From positions 1-64,000 of the forward strand of contig JADJOY010000013.1 of NCBI GenBank assembly GCA_016713535.1: a DNA stretch of 64,000 bases, read 5' to 3'. The position numbers and the translations under genes are program-made. Shown here piece after piece: positions 1-8,556 of the stretch (the first letter of the stretch is position 1; each line of letters starts with the position of its first letter). The notes under the pieces are model-generated. The model saw nothing but the letters and a program-made list of their open reading frames with translations. It searched no databases and was not told the origin of the DNA. This stretch comes from Deltaproteobacteria bacterium. GTDB taxonomy: Bacteria; JADJOY01.

Positions 1-92
1 GCGGCGCTTCGCTCGCGCTCGATTTCTTCACAGGCTCTCCGTCGGGCCGTGTTCGGATCGCGGGCAGACCGACGCTCCGACCACGCCCCGTG

Positions 93-108
93 GTAGAACA
101 CGTTCTAC
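93..108. promoter_or_regulatory. KstR-like inverted-repeat operator upstream of the amidohydrolase
   Basis: GTAGAAC and GTTCTAC form perfect 7-bp arms around a 2-nt spacer (AC). The core fits TNNAACNNGTTNNA, the pattern known for KstR-type TetR repressors of steroid/lipid catabolism in actinobacteria. It ends 17 bases before the chosen start of the amidohydrolase, so a bound repressor would cover the promoter or leader. Use by a TetR regulator is inferred; no regulator gene is adjacent. Confidence 0.5.
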
Positions 109-125
109 TCACGGGAGCGAGCGCC

Positions 126-1297
126 ATGAAGCGAGTGTTGATCATCTCGTCCGACTGCCACGCCGGCCCACCCCCGCCGGGCTACCGGCCCTACCTCGAT
201 CCCCAGTACCGCGACGCCTACGACCAGTCCCTCCACAGATGCTCAAGATCATCGAGGGCGGCAGAAGAAGACCCTGGCCGAGGTTCCTCGCGAGCTGGAA
301 ACAGGGGCACGTCGCCGAGGGCCTGCGCGGCGTCTTCGACTCGGCGACTCGCGACCGCGAGCTCGACGCCGACGGCATCGCCGGCGAGGTGATCTTCGCC
401 GACGGCGTCACCGACAAGAACTCGTGCCCGTTCGGCGCCGGACTCGCCATGCCCACCGAGGGCGTGGTTCCGGAGCTGCAGTGGGCCGGCGCGCGCGCCC
501 ACAACCGCTGGATCGCCGAGTTCTGCGCGCAGGCACCCGAGCGCCGCGCCGGGCTCGCCGCGGTGCCGATCTTCTGGGACGTCGACGAGGCGGTGCGCGA
601 GATCCACTGGGCCAAGGACCACGGCCTGCGCGGCATCCTGATCCCGCCGCTCTTCGGCTCGCGCCCGCCGCTCCACGCCGCCTGCTACGAGCCGATCTGG
701 AGCGCGTGCGAAGAGCTCGAGCTGCCGGTCCACACCCACGGCGGTGGTGCGCCCGACTACGGCGACCACCTCGGCACGGTCGGCATCTACGTCACCGAAT
801 ACGCGTGGTGGTCGGCGCCCGGTGTGGTTCCTGATCTGGGGCGGCGTGTTCGAGCGCCACCCGCGGCTCAGTTCGTGGTCACCGAGCTCGGCGCGAGCTG
901 GGTCCCTGAGCTCAAGGCGCTCATGGACCAGCGCTTCCGCGACACTCACTTCAACCAGAAGCTCGCCGACTTCCGCAGCCACCTGAAGATGAAGCCGAGC
1001 GAGTACTTCGACCGCAACGTGTCGGTGGGCGCCTCGGTGACCTCACGCGAGGACATCGAGAACCGCGCCGCGATCGGCGTCGGCAACCTCATGTGGGGCA
1101 GCGACTTCCCGCACCCCGAGGGGAGCTGGCCCGAGACCCGCCGATTCCTCGACGAGTCGTTCCGCGGCATCCCGGAAGGCGACGCGCGCACCATGCTCGG
1201 CCTCAACGCGGCACGGGTGTACGGGTTCGACCTCGCGAAGCTCGAACCCCTGGTGGAGCGCATCGGCCCCACGCCCGCCGACCTCGGCTTGACCTGA
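126..1297 (+). CDS. Amidohydrolase-family metal-dependent hydrolase (frame disrupted)
   Basis: TIM-barrel amidohydrolase (amidohydro_2 type), probably a cytoplasmic hydrolase or decarboxylase of cyclic or aromatic substrates. The ATG at 126 follows a GGGAG ribosome site; its product begins MKRVLIISSDCHAGPP, the typical N-terminal S-x-D-x-H metal region. Later signals are PVHTHGGGAPDYG, VVTELGASWVPEL and LMWGSDFPHPEGSWP (the C-terminal metal Asp region), then NAARVYGFD at the end. The reading frame changes at least three times: near 235, near 820 and back near 870, where WFLIWGGVFERHPRL is encoded one frame away from its flanks. Compensating shifts inside conserved sequence point to sequencing indels rather than decay, but a pseudogene cannot be excluded. 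Substrate unknown. Confidence 0.8.
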
Positions 1298-1351
1298 TCG
1301 GCTCGAGCCCCGCCGCGCTCCCCGCGCCGGACGGCGGACGCCGGTTCGCGG

Positions 1352-3319
1352 TCAGGTCCGCGGCGCCGGTCGCCCGATCAGCGCGTCGACGGCGCCGAGC
1401 AGCTTCTGCGAGTGGAACGGCTTCGCGAGCACCGTCGCGTTCCTCGGGATCTCGCCCGCCCCCTCGGCGTAGCCCGAGATGAAGAGCACTCCTCGCACTC
1501 GCCCGCCCGCGGTGAGCTCGCGCGCCAGGGCGACGCCGGACTTGCGCGGCATGAGCACGTCGGTGACGAGCAGGTCGAAGGGCTGCTCCTGGCGCGAGGC
1601 GACCTCGAGCGCGTCCACGCCGTCGCAGGCCTCCGCCACCACGTAGCCAGCGGCGCAAAGCTCGCGAACCAGCACGCGCCGGAGCGCCGGCTCGTCCTCG
1701 ACGAGCAAGATCGAACGCGAATCGGCGAGCGGCACCGGTGAAGCGCCGCCGGGGACCGGGTCGAGCGGCATCTCGCCTTCGCCCCGCGGGAGCACGATCC
1801 GGAACGTCGTCCCGCACCCAGGCGCGCTGCGCACGTCGATCGCGCCACCGGCCTGGCTCACGATCCCGAACACGGTCGAGAGCCCGAGCCCGGTTCCCTT
1901 GCCATGCTCCTTGGTGGTGAAGAAGGGCTCGAAGATCCGCTCGCGGACCTCGGCGCTCATCCCCACTCCGGTGTCGCTCACCACCAGCTCGACCGCGCCG
2001 TGGGCGAAGCGCGCCGGCCCGCCGAACTCCGCGCCGCTCGTGTTGCGGGTGACGAGCTTCACCGTGCCGCCGTCCGGCATCGCGTCGCGGGCGTTGACAC
2101 ACAGGTTCGCGACCACCTGCTCGAGCTGGCCCGGATCGCCCACCACCCAGCCGAGGTCGGGATCTCCCATCACCTCGATGGCGATGTGCTCACCGAGGAC
2201 CCGCTGCAGCATCCGGTGCATACCCTCGAGCAGCTCGTCGAGGCGCACCGCGCGCGGCGCGAGCACCTGTTTGCGGCTGAACGCCAGGAGCTGGCGCGTG
2301 AGATCGCTGGCGCGCTGCGCGGCCTTGTTGACCTCGAGGAGGTCCTCGTGGGCCGGGGTCGCGGCCGGCAGCGTCGTCATCGCGAGCTCGAGGCTGCCGA
2401 AGATCACGGTGAGCAGGTTGTTGAAGTCGTGCGCCACGCCGCCCGCGAGGCGCCCCAGGGCCTCCATCTTCTGCGCATGGCGCATCTCCGCCTCGAGGTG
2501 ACGCTCGCGGGTGACGTCGCGGAAGCTCCACACCCGCCCACCGCGATGGCCTGGCGCGACGAGCGGCATCGAGTAGCGCTCGAACACCCGCCCGTCGTGG
2601 AGCTCGACGCGGTCGACGAGCTGCTGATCGGGCGCCGCCCGCTGCGCCTCGACGCGGCGCGCGTGGTCGTCACGGTCGCGCACCCGGTCGAGCATGAGGG
2701 CGAGCAGCTCGTGGGCGTCGCCACCCTCGACGTCGCTCGCCTCCAGGCCCCACATGCGCAGGAAGCGGGCGTTGAAGCTCGCGACGCGACCGGCGGCGTC
2801 GATGGCGAGGATGCCGTCGGTGGAGGACTCGAGGGTCGCGGTGAGCAACGAGTTGGCGCGGGCGAGCTCGGTGGTGCGCTCGGCGACGCGCTCGCCGAGG
2901 AGTCGGTTGGCGTCGCGCAGCACGCGCTCGGCGTCGCGCCGCTCGGTGACGTCGACGAAGGCACCGATCAGACCGACCGCCAGGCCACCGCGGTCGGCGA
3001 GCACGCGCTTCGTGACGACCACGTCGCGCCGGCCGCGCCCCGCCGACACGATCGGCGCCTCGTAGATCTGCTCTTCACCGCGCTCGTAGAGAGCGGCGTC
3101 GGCCGCGGCGTAACGATCGGCGAGGTCCGCCGGGTGCACGTCGTGGACCGTCTTGCCGAGGATCCTGTCCCGGGTGATCCCCGTGAACGTCTCGTATTCG
3201 CGGTTGATCCCGATGAAGCGCCCGGCGACGTCCTTCACGAAGACGGGGGTGGGGATCGCGTCGAGGAACTCCGACGTCGCGATCGACTCGAGCACCCCGG
3301 CGTTCTCTGCTCGGCACAC
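1352..3319 (-). CDS. Hybrid sensor histidine kinase (PAS-PAS-HisKA-HATPase-REC)
   Basis: A 655-residue cytoplasmic signalling kinase without membrane segments. Two PAS domains (about residues 12-130 and 160-275; the first ends in the usual DVTERRDAER linker) precede the HisKA helix with H-box GGVAHDFNNLLTVI, phospho-accepting His about 297. The ATPase domain shows the N box NLCVNARDAM, G1 box DTGVGM and G2 box GKGTGLGLS. A C-terminal receiver (about 535-650) has the acidic pair in LLVEDEP, acceptor Asp about 587 in LLVTDVLMP, and Lys about 633 in LAKPF. All catalytic residues are present. The layout suits a soluble sensor passing phosphate to its own receiver and then to an unlinked partner; no separate regulator lies next to it. 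Convergent with the amidohydrolase. The stimulus is unknown. Confidence 0.93.
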   Translation of the reverse strand: MCRAENAGVLESIATSEFLDAIPTPVFVKDVAGRFIGINREYETFTGITRDRILGKTVHDVHPADLADRYAAADAALYERGEEQIYEAPIVSAGRGRRDVVVTKRVLADRGGLAVGLIGAFVDVTERRDAERVLRDANRLLGERVAERTTELARANSLLTATLESSTDGILAIDAAGRVASFNARFLRMWGLEASDVEGGDAHELLALMLDRVRDRDDHARRVEAQRAAPDQQLVDRVELHDGRVFERYSMPLVAPGHRGGRVWSFRDVTRERHLEAEMRHAQKMEALGRLAGGVAHDFNNLLTVIFGSLELAMTTLPAATPAHEDLLEVNKAAQRASDLTRQLLAFSRKQVLAPRAVRLDELLEGMHRMLQRVLGEHIAIEVMGDPDLGWVVGDPGQLEQVVANLCVNARDAMPDGGTVKLVTRNTSGAEFGGPARFAHGAVELVVSDTGVGMSAEVRERIFEPFFTTKEHGKGTGLGLSTVFGIVSQAGGAIDVRSAPGCGTTFRIVLPRGEGEMPLDPVPGGASPVPLADSRSILLVEDEPALRRVLVRELCAAGYVVAEACDGVDALEVASRQEQPFDLLVTDVLMPRKSGVALARELTAGGRVRGVLFISGYAEGAGEIPRNATVLAKPFHSQKLLGAVDALIGRPAPRT

Positions 3320-3468
3320 GGGAACGCCTTTCGGAGGGAGGACTCGAGCCGCGGCGCGCGGTCCGCCGTGCGCGCCAACGAGACGAGTGCATCACGTTCG
3401 CGCCGCGTGAACAAGGGCGGCCGGACGGTGGCGCTCGCGGACGGCGCAAGTGCGAGCGTCGAACGCGC

Positions 3469-3987
3469 TCAGCGCTTCTTGGGGATCCAGGCCCAGGTCA
3501 TGGCGCAGCGGATCGGTTCCTCGCCGGACTCGTCTCTCACCTCGACGGGCACCAGGACCTCGCCCTTGGGGTCGGCGAAGAGGCGCTCGATCTGCTCGGG
3601 AGCGAGCTGGGCGGTGGCAACCAGGCCACCCTGCGCGCGGCGCAGGTAGTCGATCGACATCGTCTTGATGAGCGGCAGCTTGTCGTCGGGCAGGTTCATG
3701 CCGACGACGAAGCCGGTGGCGGTCTCGGCGAGCAGCGCCATCGCCGCGGCGTGGACGCCGCCGATGTGGTTCTGGACCTTGCCGCGGTTGGCGATCGCCA
3801 CCACCACGCGCTCCGGGCTCAGCTCACGGAACTCGAGCCCGGCGGTGCCGGCGAAGCGCACCGCGCGACCGAGCGCCTTCGAGCGGACCCACGACCTGAG
3901 CGGCGGCGGGACGCGATCGAGGCTGCCAACGGTGCGGGCCATGCGGTTGGGTGAGCGGGCGGCGCCGCTCGTGGTGGCGTTGGACAT
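3469..3987 (-). CDS. Hotdog-fold thioesterase (DUF4442/PaaI-like)
   Basis: A 172-residue single-domain protein of the DUF4442 hotdog group. The conserved block KVQNHIGGVHAAAMALLAE (about residues 69-87) corresponds to the long hotdog helix and its preceding turn, where acyl-CoA thioesterases bind CoA and place their acidic residue. The family hydrolyses acyl-CoA or acyl-ACP thioesters in the cytoplasm; this member's substrate is not evident. It lies in the same orientation as the enoyl-CoA hydratase upstream, about 160 bp away, consistent with a fatty-acid or aromatic acyl-CoA setting. The AT-rich triple repeat between them may separate their transcription. Confidence 0.85.
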   Translation of the reverse strand: MSNATTSGAARSPNRMARTVGSLDRVPPPLRSWVRSKALGRAVRFAGTAGLEFRELSPERVVVAIANRGKVQNHIGGVHAAAMALLAETATGFVVGMNLPDDKLPLIKTMSIDYLRRAQGGLVATAQLAPEQIERLFADPKGEVLVPVEVRDESGEEPIRCAMTWAWIPKKR

Positions 3988-4031
3988 GGTCCCCTCCGGG
4001 TCCGGTCAGGCCGGGCCTGAACTTCACAAAT

Positions 4032-4096
4032 TGCCAGTGAAAATTACCACAGATCGCTATTGAAAATCATCACTTTACGCCATTGAAAATCGTCAC
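4032..4096. repeat. Three AT-rich 19-bp direct repeats, period 23 (IS21-like end remnant?)
   Basis: Units at 4032-4050, 4055-4073 and 4078-4096 share a core of the form ATTGAAAATCrTCAC preceded by CGCC/CGCT; the first copy is diverged. The stretch is strikingly AT-rich for this genome. Multiple short direct repeats of this type occur at the ends of IS21-family elements, so a solo end left after deletion is plausible. No istA or istB sequence is visible nearby. Confidence 0.5.
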
Positions 4097-4150
4097 AATC
4101 TGCTTTCACCCGAGCGCCGGATCGCTGGAGAATACGGCCAAAACACGCTC

Positions 4151-4954
4151 TCAGTCCTCGTAGACCGGCTTGCGCCGCTCTTTGCGGGCCTTGAGCGCCT
4201 CCTCGAGGTTCCGGGTGGTGAGGCGGACGAGGAGCTGGTTGCGGTTCTCGAGGTCGATGGCGGCGCGCAGGCTGCCGCACTCGAGGCTCGACCACATGAC
4301 CTCCTTGGTCATGGCGACGCCGTGGCCGCTGTACTCGGCGATGCGCTCGCCGAGCTCGATCGCCGCCGGCAGCAGCGCCTCGTCGTCGACGACCCGCGAC
4401 ACCAGCCCGATCCGCTCCGCCTCCTCCGCATCCACCTCCCGCCCGCTCAGGATGATCTCGTTGGCGCGCGACGAGCCGATCTGGCGCGGCAGCAGGTAGC
4501 TCACGCCGAGCTCGGTGCCGGTGAGCCCGTTGCGGATTCCGGCGGCGCAGAAGCGCGCCGAGCGTGCCGCGATGCGGATGTCGGCGCCGAGGGGCAGGCA
4601 CATGCCGCCGCCGAAAGCCGGGCCGTTGATGGCGGCGATGATCGGCTGCGGGATGTCGCGCATCGCCGGCACGATGTTCGCCATGAACGACATCGCCCGC
4701 GTCGCGAGGCGAGCCATGGTGAGGCCGTCGGTGTTGGGTGGCAGCCCCACGTACTCGAGGTTCATGCCCGAGCAGAAGCCCTTCCCCGCTCCGGTCAGCA
4801 CCACCGCGTAGCACTCGTTGTCCTTGCCGACCTCGGCGAGGGCGTCGTAGAGCGCCCCCACCAGCTCGAACGACATCGAGTTGAGCGTACCGGGGTCGTC
4901 GAGCGTGATCACGCTCACCCGCGGCCGCACCTTCTCCACCCGCGCCATCGTCAT
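4151..4954 (-). CDS. Enoyl-CoA hydratase/isomerase family protein
   Basis: A 267-residue crotonase-fold protein, normal length for the family. The first oxyanion-hole segment is GFCSGMNLEYVG (about residues 59-70) and the second is NGPAFGGGMCLPLGADIRIA (about 114-133). TGTELGVSYLLPRQIGSSRA carries the expected acidic and helix residues, although the usual catalytic Glu of the PE-x-x-x-G stretch is replaced (AGIRNG). It may therefore be a hydratase using the second Glu, an isomerase or another crotonase activity. C-terminal NLEEALKARKERRKPVYED is typical of the family. It likely acts in beta-oxidation or degradation of lipid/aromatic acyl-CoAs. Start chosen at MTMARVEKVRPRV. Confidence 0.9.
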   Translation of the reverse strand: MTMARVEKVRPRVSVITLDDPGTLNSMSFELVGALYDALAEVGKDNECYAVVLTGAGKGFCSGMNLEYVGLPPNTDGLTMARLATRAMSFMANIVPAMRDIPQPIIAAINGPAFGGGMCLPLGADIRIAARSARFCAAGIRNGLTGTELGVSYLLPRQIGSSRANEIILSGREVDAEEAERIGLVSRVVDDEALLPAAIELGERIAEYSGHGVAMTKEVMWSSLECGSLRAAIDLENRNQLLVRLTTRNLEEALKARKERRKPVYED

Positions 4955-4985
4955 CGCCGTCTCCGTCTCCGTCTCGCGGCCGCGT

Positions 4986-5507
4986 TCAGCCGTTACCCGC
5001 CTTGGCGCGGATCTTGTGGATTCGTTCGCGGAGCTTGGCGCTCTCGGCCAGCTCGCCCGCGGCCTCGAGCTCGGCCGCGTGCCTCTCGAGCAGCGCGACG
5101 GTGGCGAGCGGATGGCCGGGATCGATCCGCTCCTCGTCGTCGGCGATCGGTGCGGTGGTGGCGGGAAGCAAGAGCACCGCGAGAACCGAAAGCGCGAACG
5201 GTACCAAGACCACCGCGTGCGCCGTGAAGCCGGTTCGCAACGACGTCACGATCGCGAAGACCGTGAACGTGACGGCCGCGGACCAGGTATTCGGGTCGCG
5301 CGGCCGCCCGCGGAACCCCATGTAGAATGCGCCGGCCCCGACCAACCACACGGCGATCTCGAGACGGTCGAGACGCGCTGGGAGCGGCGCCGAGAGGATC
5401 GAAGCGATCCTCAGCACCAGCGGAAACAGGAGAAACCACGTGACGGCGCGCATCACGCGCGCGAGCTCGCCGCCCACCGGATCCGCGTTGCTCGGCTCGC
5501 TCGCCAT
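4986..5507 (-). CDS. Predicted multi-pass membrane protein, hypothetical
   Basis: 173 residues, family not recognised. Hydrophobic segments lie at about 18-40 (TWFLLFPLVLRIASILSA), 50-66, 80-97 and 100-120 (VVLVPFALSVLAVLLLPA), suggesting four transmembrane helices. They are followed by a charged cytoplasmic tail with a short amphipathic helix (RHAAELEAAGELAESAKLRE). It lies 31 bp upstream of the enoyl-CoA hydratase on the same strand and could share its transcript. No catalytic motif is visible; a role cannot be assigned. Confidence 0.65.
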   Translation of the reverse strand: MASEPSNADPVGGELARVMRAVTWFLLFPLVLRIASILSAPLPARLDRLEIAVWLVGAGAFYMGFRGRPRDPNTWSAAVTFTVFAIVTSLRTGFTAHAVVLVPFALSVLAVLLLPATTAPIADDEERIDPGHPLATVALLERHAAELEAAGELAESAKLRERIHKIRAKAGNG

Positions 5508-5580
5508 GACGCTTCCTGGCCGCCCTCGGACCGCCGCGGCGCGGCCGTTTTAGCACGCGCTCCGCCTCGCGCCGCCCGCC

Positions 5581-6789
5581 ATGCCCACCTCGTCGAAGCG
5601 CCGCGCGGCGCCAGCCCGAGCAGCCCCCATGCCGCGCGGCATCGAGGTGCCCCCGCAGCGGCTCGCGGCGACCCGCGACGCGCTCCAGGACTGGTTCCGC
5701 GCCGGCCACCGCGACCTGCCGTGGCGGCGCACCCGCGACCCGTACGCGATCTTGATCTCCGAGGCGATGCTCCAGCAGACCCGCGTGGAGACGGTGATCC
5801 CGTATTACGAGCGCTTCCTCGCGAAGCTGCCGAGCTTCGCGGCGCTCGCCGCGGCGCCCCACGACGACGTGATGGCGCTGTGGGCCGGGCTCGGCTACTA
5901 CCGCCGCGCCGCGAGCCTCCAGGCGTGCGCGCGCGCCGTCGTCGAGCGCCACGGTGGCGAGCTGCCGCGCGACGAGGAGGCGCTCCTCGCGCTCCCTGGC
6001 GTCGGCGCCTACACCGCCGGCGCCTTGCGCTCGATCGCGTTCCACGAGGAAGCGGCGCTCGTCGACGGCAACGTGGTGCGGGTGCTGTCGCGGCTGTTCC
6101 GGATCCAGGACGGGCTCGGCGCCGCGCGCGCCGAGGTGTGGCGGATCGCCGGGTTGCTGGTGCGGGGCGCGCGGCCGTCCGACCTGAACCAGGGCCTGAT
6201 GGAGCTGGGCGCGACGGTGTGCACGCCGCGCAAGCCGCGCTGCGAGGGGTGTCCGCTCGCGGCGCGCTGTGACGCGAAGGCGGCCGGCGACGCCGAGTCG
6301 TTCCCCACGGGCAAGACCCAGAGCGCGGTGCGAGCGATGGCGCTCGAGCTCGCCTGGATCGAGCGTGACGGCGCGGTGCTGCTCGTGAAGCGGCCCGCCG
6401 TCGGGCTGTGGGCGGGGCTCTGGGATCTGCCGTCCCACGAGAGCGACGTCGACGCGGGCGCGAGCCCCGGGGAGATCGCGAGCCGCATCGGCTCGCGCCT
6501 CGCGCTCGCGATCGAGCTCGAGAGCGAGCTGGCGCGGTGCGTCCACGTGCTCAGCCACCGGCGTGTGGAAGCGCGGGTGTGGCGAGCACGGCTCGCGAGC
6601 GAGCGGGTCGCGGAGCGCGCCGAAGAAGGCGGCGAGGCGCCGCTTCGCTGGATGCCGATCGAAGAGCCGCAAAGCCGCGGCACCTCGACGCTCACGCGCC
6701 GCCTGTGGAAGGACGTGCTCGAGGCGCGCCGCCGCCCGGCGCTCTTCGACGCCGCGGCTCCGCGGACGAGAGCGCGCGGACGCGAGTGA
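5581..6789 (+). CDS. mutY: A/G-specific adenine DNA glycosylase MutY
   Basis: Removes adenine mispaired with 8-oxoguanine or guanine, preventing G:C to T:A transversions. The 402-residue protein has the HhH-GPD core: catalytic Glu in SEAMLQQTRVETV, hairpin LPGVGAYTAGAL and catalytic Asp in LVDGNVVRVLSR. The [4Fe-4S] loop CTPRKPRCEGCPLAARC has C-x6-C-x2-C-x5-C spacing. A C-terminal NUDIX-like 8-oxoG recognition domain carries LWAGLWDLP and the LSHRRVEARVW strand. An Ala/Arg-rich N-terminal extension of about 20 residues precedes the conserved part, so the true start may be the in-frame MPRGIEVPP (position 5629). Monocistronic and convergent with the CinA-like gene. Confidence 0.97.
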   Translation: MPTSSKRRAAPARAAPMPRGIEVPPQRLAATRDALQDWFRAGHRDLPWRRTRDPYAILISEAMLQQTRVETVIPYYERFLAKLPSFAALAAAPHDDVMALWAGLGYYRRAASLQACARAVVERHGGELPRDEEALLALPGVGAYTAGALRSIAFHEEAALVDGNVVRVLSRLFRIQDGLGAARAEVWRIAGLLVRGARPSDLNQGLMELGATVCTPRKPRCEGCPLAARCDAKAAGDAESFPTGKTQSAVRAMALELAWIERDGAVLLVKRPAVGLWAGLWDLPSHESDVDAGASPGEIASRIGSRLALAIELESELARCVHVLSHRRVEARVWRARLASERVAERAEEGGEAPLRWMPIEEPQSRGTSTLTRRLWKDVLEARRRPALFDAAAPRTRARGRE

Positions 6790-6831
6790 GCGCGCTCGAT
6801 CGCTGCAGCGGGCTTCGTCGGCTGCGAGAGC

Positions 6832-6852
6832 GGGCGGGCACAGGGCCCGCCC
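6832..6852. repeat. GC hairpin in a convergent intergenic gap
   Basis: GGGCGGGC and GCCCGCCC pair across a 5-nt loop between the convergent ends of mutY and the CinA-like gene. It could end transcription from either side and resembles the other hairpin repeats found between convergent genes in this window. Confidence 0.55.
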
Positions 6853-6900
6853 CTACCCTCGTCACATCGGGCGCGCGGCTCGTCTGCTTCCGCGACCTGG

Positions 6901-7629
6901 CTACCCCGTCTTCACCACCCACTCGGGCGGGATGCGAGCGAGGAGCGAGGTGAAGCCACGCTCGAGGAGCGCCGCGTCGCGCGACTCGACGGTGACCATC
7001 ACCTTGTACTCGTCGAAGTTCCACGTCGGGTAGCTGCCGATGTCGATCCCGGGGAACTCGTTCACCACGGCGGTGAGCGTGTCCGCGATCGCGCTCTCGA
7101 ACGCGTTGACGTAGAGCCGCTTGAGGTGGAAGGGCTCGTCGCGGAAGCGCTCGCGGATGGCGTGGAACTTCTGCTCGAGGATCTCGGGCACGCCGGGCAG
7201 CACGTAGACGTTGTGGAAGAGCACCACCGGGTAGAAGAGCCCCTCGGCCTCGACCAGCTCGGCGCCGTCGGGCACCAGGGCCATGCGCAGCCGCGCCGTG
7301 CTCACCTCGCCCTGGTAGTGCTTGCGCAGGATCGCCTCGAGCACCGGGTGGTGGACCGCGGTGACGCCGAAGCCGTGGCTGATGCCGTCCATCGTCACGT
7401 CGTCGTGGGTCGGTCCCACGCCACCCGAGGTGAACACGAAGTCGTGGGAATCGGAGAGGGCGCGTGCCTCGCGCCCGATGGTCTCGACGTCGTCGAGGAT
7501 CGACACGATGCGCGCCACCTGCACCCCGAGGGCGCGCAGCTCGCGGCACAGGAAGTACGAGTTCCGGTCGTGGACCTTGCCCGACAGGACCTCGTTACCG
7601 ATGACCAGGATCGCGGCGGTTCGCGGCAT
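6901..7629 (-). CDS. CinA/MoaB-type molybdopterin-binding domain protein
   Basis: 242 residues. The N-terminal domain is the MoCF/MoaB fold seen in CinA, MogA and MoeA: IGNEVLSGKVHDRNS at the start and SGGVGPTHDDVTMDGIS (about residues 68-84) as the nucleotide/pterin-binding loop. FHNVYVLPGVPEILEQKF is typical of CinA N-terminal regions. It lacks the C-terminal nicotinamide-nucleotide amidase domain of full CinA, so it belongs to the stand-alone class (COG1058 type) whose activity is ADP-ribose or FAD pyrophosphatase-like or unknown. Start MPRTAAILVIGNE matches the family start. Confidence 0.88.
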   Translation of the reverse strand: MPRTAAILVIGNEVLSGKVHDRNSYFLCRELRALGVQVARIVSILDDVETIGREARALSDSHDFVFTSGGVGPTHDDVTMDGISHGFGVTAVHHPVLEAILRKHYQGEVSTARLRMALVPDGAELVEAEGLFYPVVLFHNVYVLPGVPEILEQKFHAIRERFRDEPFHLKRLYVNAFESAIADTLTAVVNEFPGIDIGSYPTWNFDEYKVMVTVESRDAALLERGFTSLLARIPPEWVVKTG

Positions 7630-7753
7630 CGCGGCGGCTCGTGCGGGGCGCGCCGTGAGCCGCGCGCCGCGCCCGAGTCTACGCGAGGGCCGCGACCCTC
7701 GTCACACCGGCGGAGCGTGCTCGCGCGCGGCCGCTCGCCGCCGCGCGCGACGA

Positions 7754-8431
7754 TCAGTAGCTGCGGGTCGGCGGCGGCACGTACTTGGGGGCCGCGAGCA
7801 ACGCGTAGGTGAGCCCCATGTGCCAGTTGAGCACGGGGATGCCGTCGGTCGCGCCGATCGTGAACTCGGTGCCCACCGAGAGGTCGCGGTTGAACGCGAT
7901 GTCGCCGCCGAGCACGAAGCCGAAGATCGCGTCGGTGCTGCTGTCGTCGGAATCATCGAGGCTCGCGTGGGTGAACCCCACCGAGAAGCCCGCGTAAGGC
8001 GTGAGGCCGAGGTTGCCCGACTCGAAGCGGTGCCCGACCAGCGGCCCGAAGGCGAGGCTCTCGGAGTCGATGTCGCCGATGCCGATGTCGAGGGCGCCGA
8101 ACACGGAGAGCAGCACCGGCATCTGGTTCGACTGCTCGAGGACCTGGAACTTGGTGCCGAAGCCGAACTGGAACTCGTCGGCGTCACCGAAGGCGCCGCC
8201 GAGCTGGGCGCTCACCGACATCTGGTCGAGGACGCTGTAGCGGCCGCGGATCATGAGCGCCACGTCGGTGAAGTCGAGATCGCCGTCGTGGATCACGCCG
8301 ATCGTGGGATAGAGGATGAAGGTGCCGGCGGGCTCGACCTGCGGGCGCTGGGCCGGCACGGCGAACTGGGCGTGCGCGGTGCCGGCGAGCGCGGCGCACG
8401 TGACGAGACAGAGTGCTGCGATCCGTTTCAT
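7754..8431 (-). CDS. Outer-membrane beta-barrel protein
   Basis: 225 residues. A clear signal peptide, MKRIAALCLVTCAALAGTAHA, ends at an A-x-A cleavage site. The rest is alternating-hydrophobicity strands (GRYSVLDQMSVSAQLGGAF, GLTPYAGFSVGFTHASL and others) ending in aromatic SY, the usual BamA signal of outer-membrane barrels. A strong ribosome site (AGAGGAGAG) precedes the ATG at 8431, which fixes the start well inside a much longer open frame. Aspartate-rich loops (DDSDDSSTDA) are predicted extracellular. It could be a porin-like or structural barrel; function unknown. Confidence 0.82.
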   Translation of the reverse strand: MKRIAALCLVTCAALAGTAHAQFAVPAQRPQVEPAGTFILYPTIGVIHDGDLDFTDVALMIRGRYSVLDQMSVSAQLGGAFGDADEFQFGFGTKFQVLEQSNQMPVLLSVFGALDIGIGDIDSESLAFGPLVGHRFESGNLGLTPYAGFSVGFTHASLDDSDDSSTDAIFGFVLGGDIAFNRDLSVGTEFTIGATDGIPVLNWHMGLTYALLAAPKYVPPPTRSY

Positions 8432-8556
8432 GGATGCTCTCCTCTTCCGTTCAGATCGAAGAAGCACGATCGTGGGACCGTATTCCTCGCTGACACGGCG
8501 TGTCAATCGGTGACGCGTCGCGCCGCCTCGCGCGGCCCGGAGCGCGCTCACGCCGC

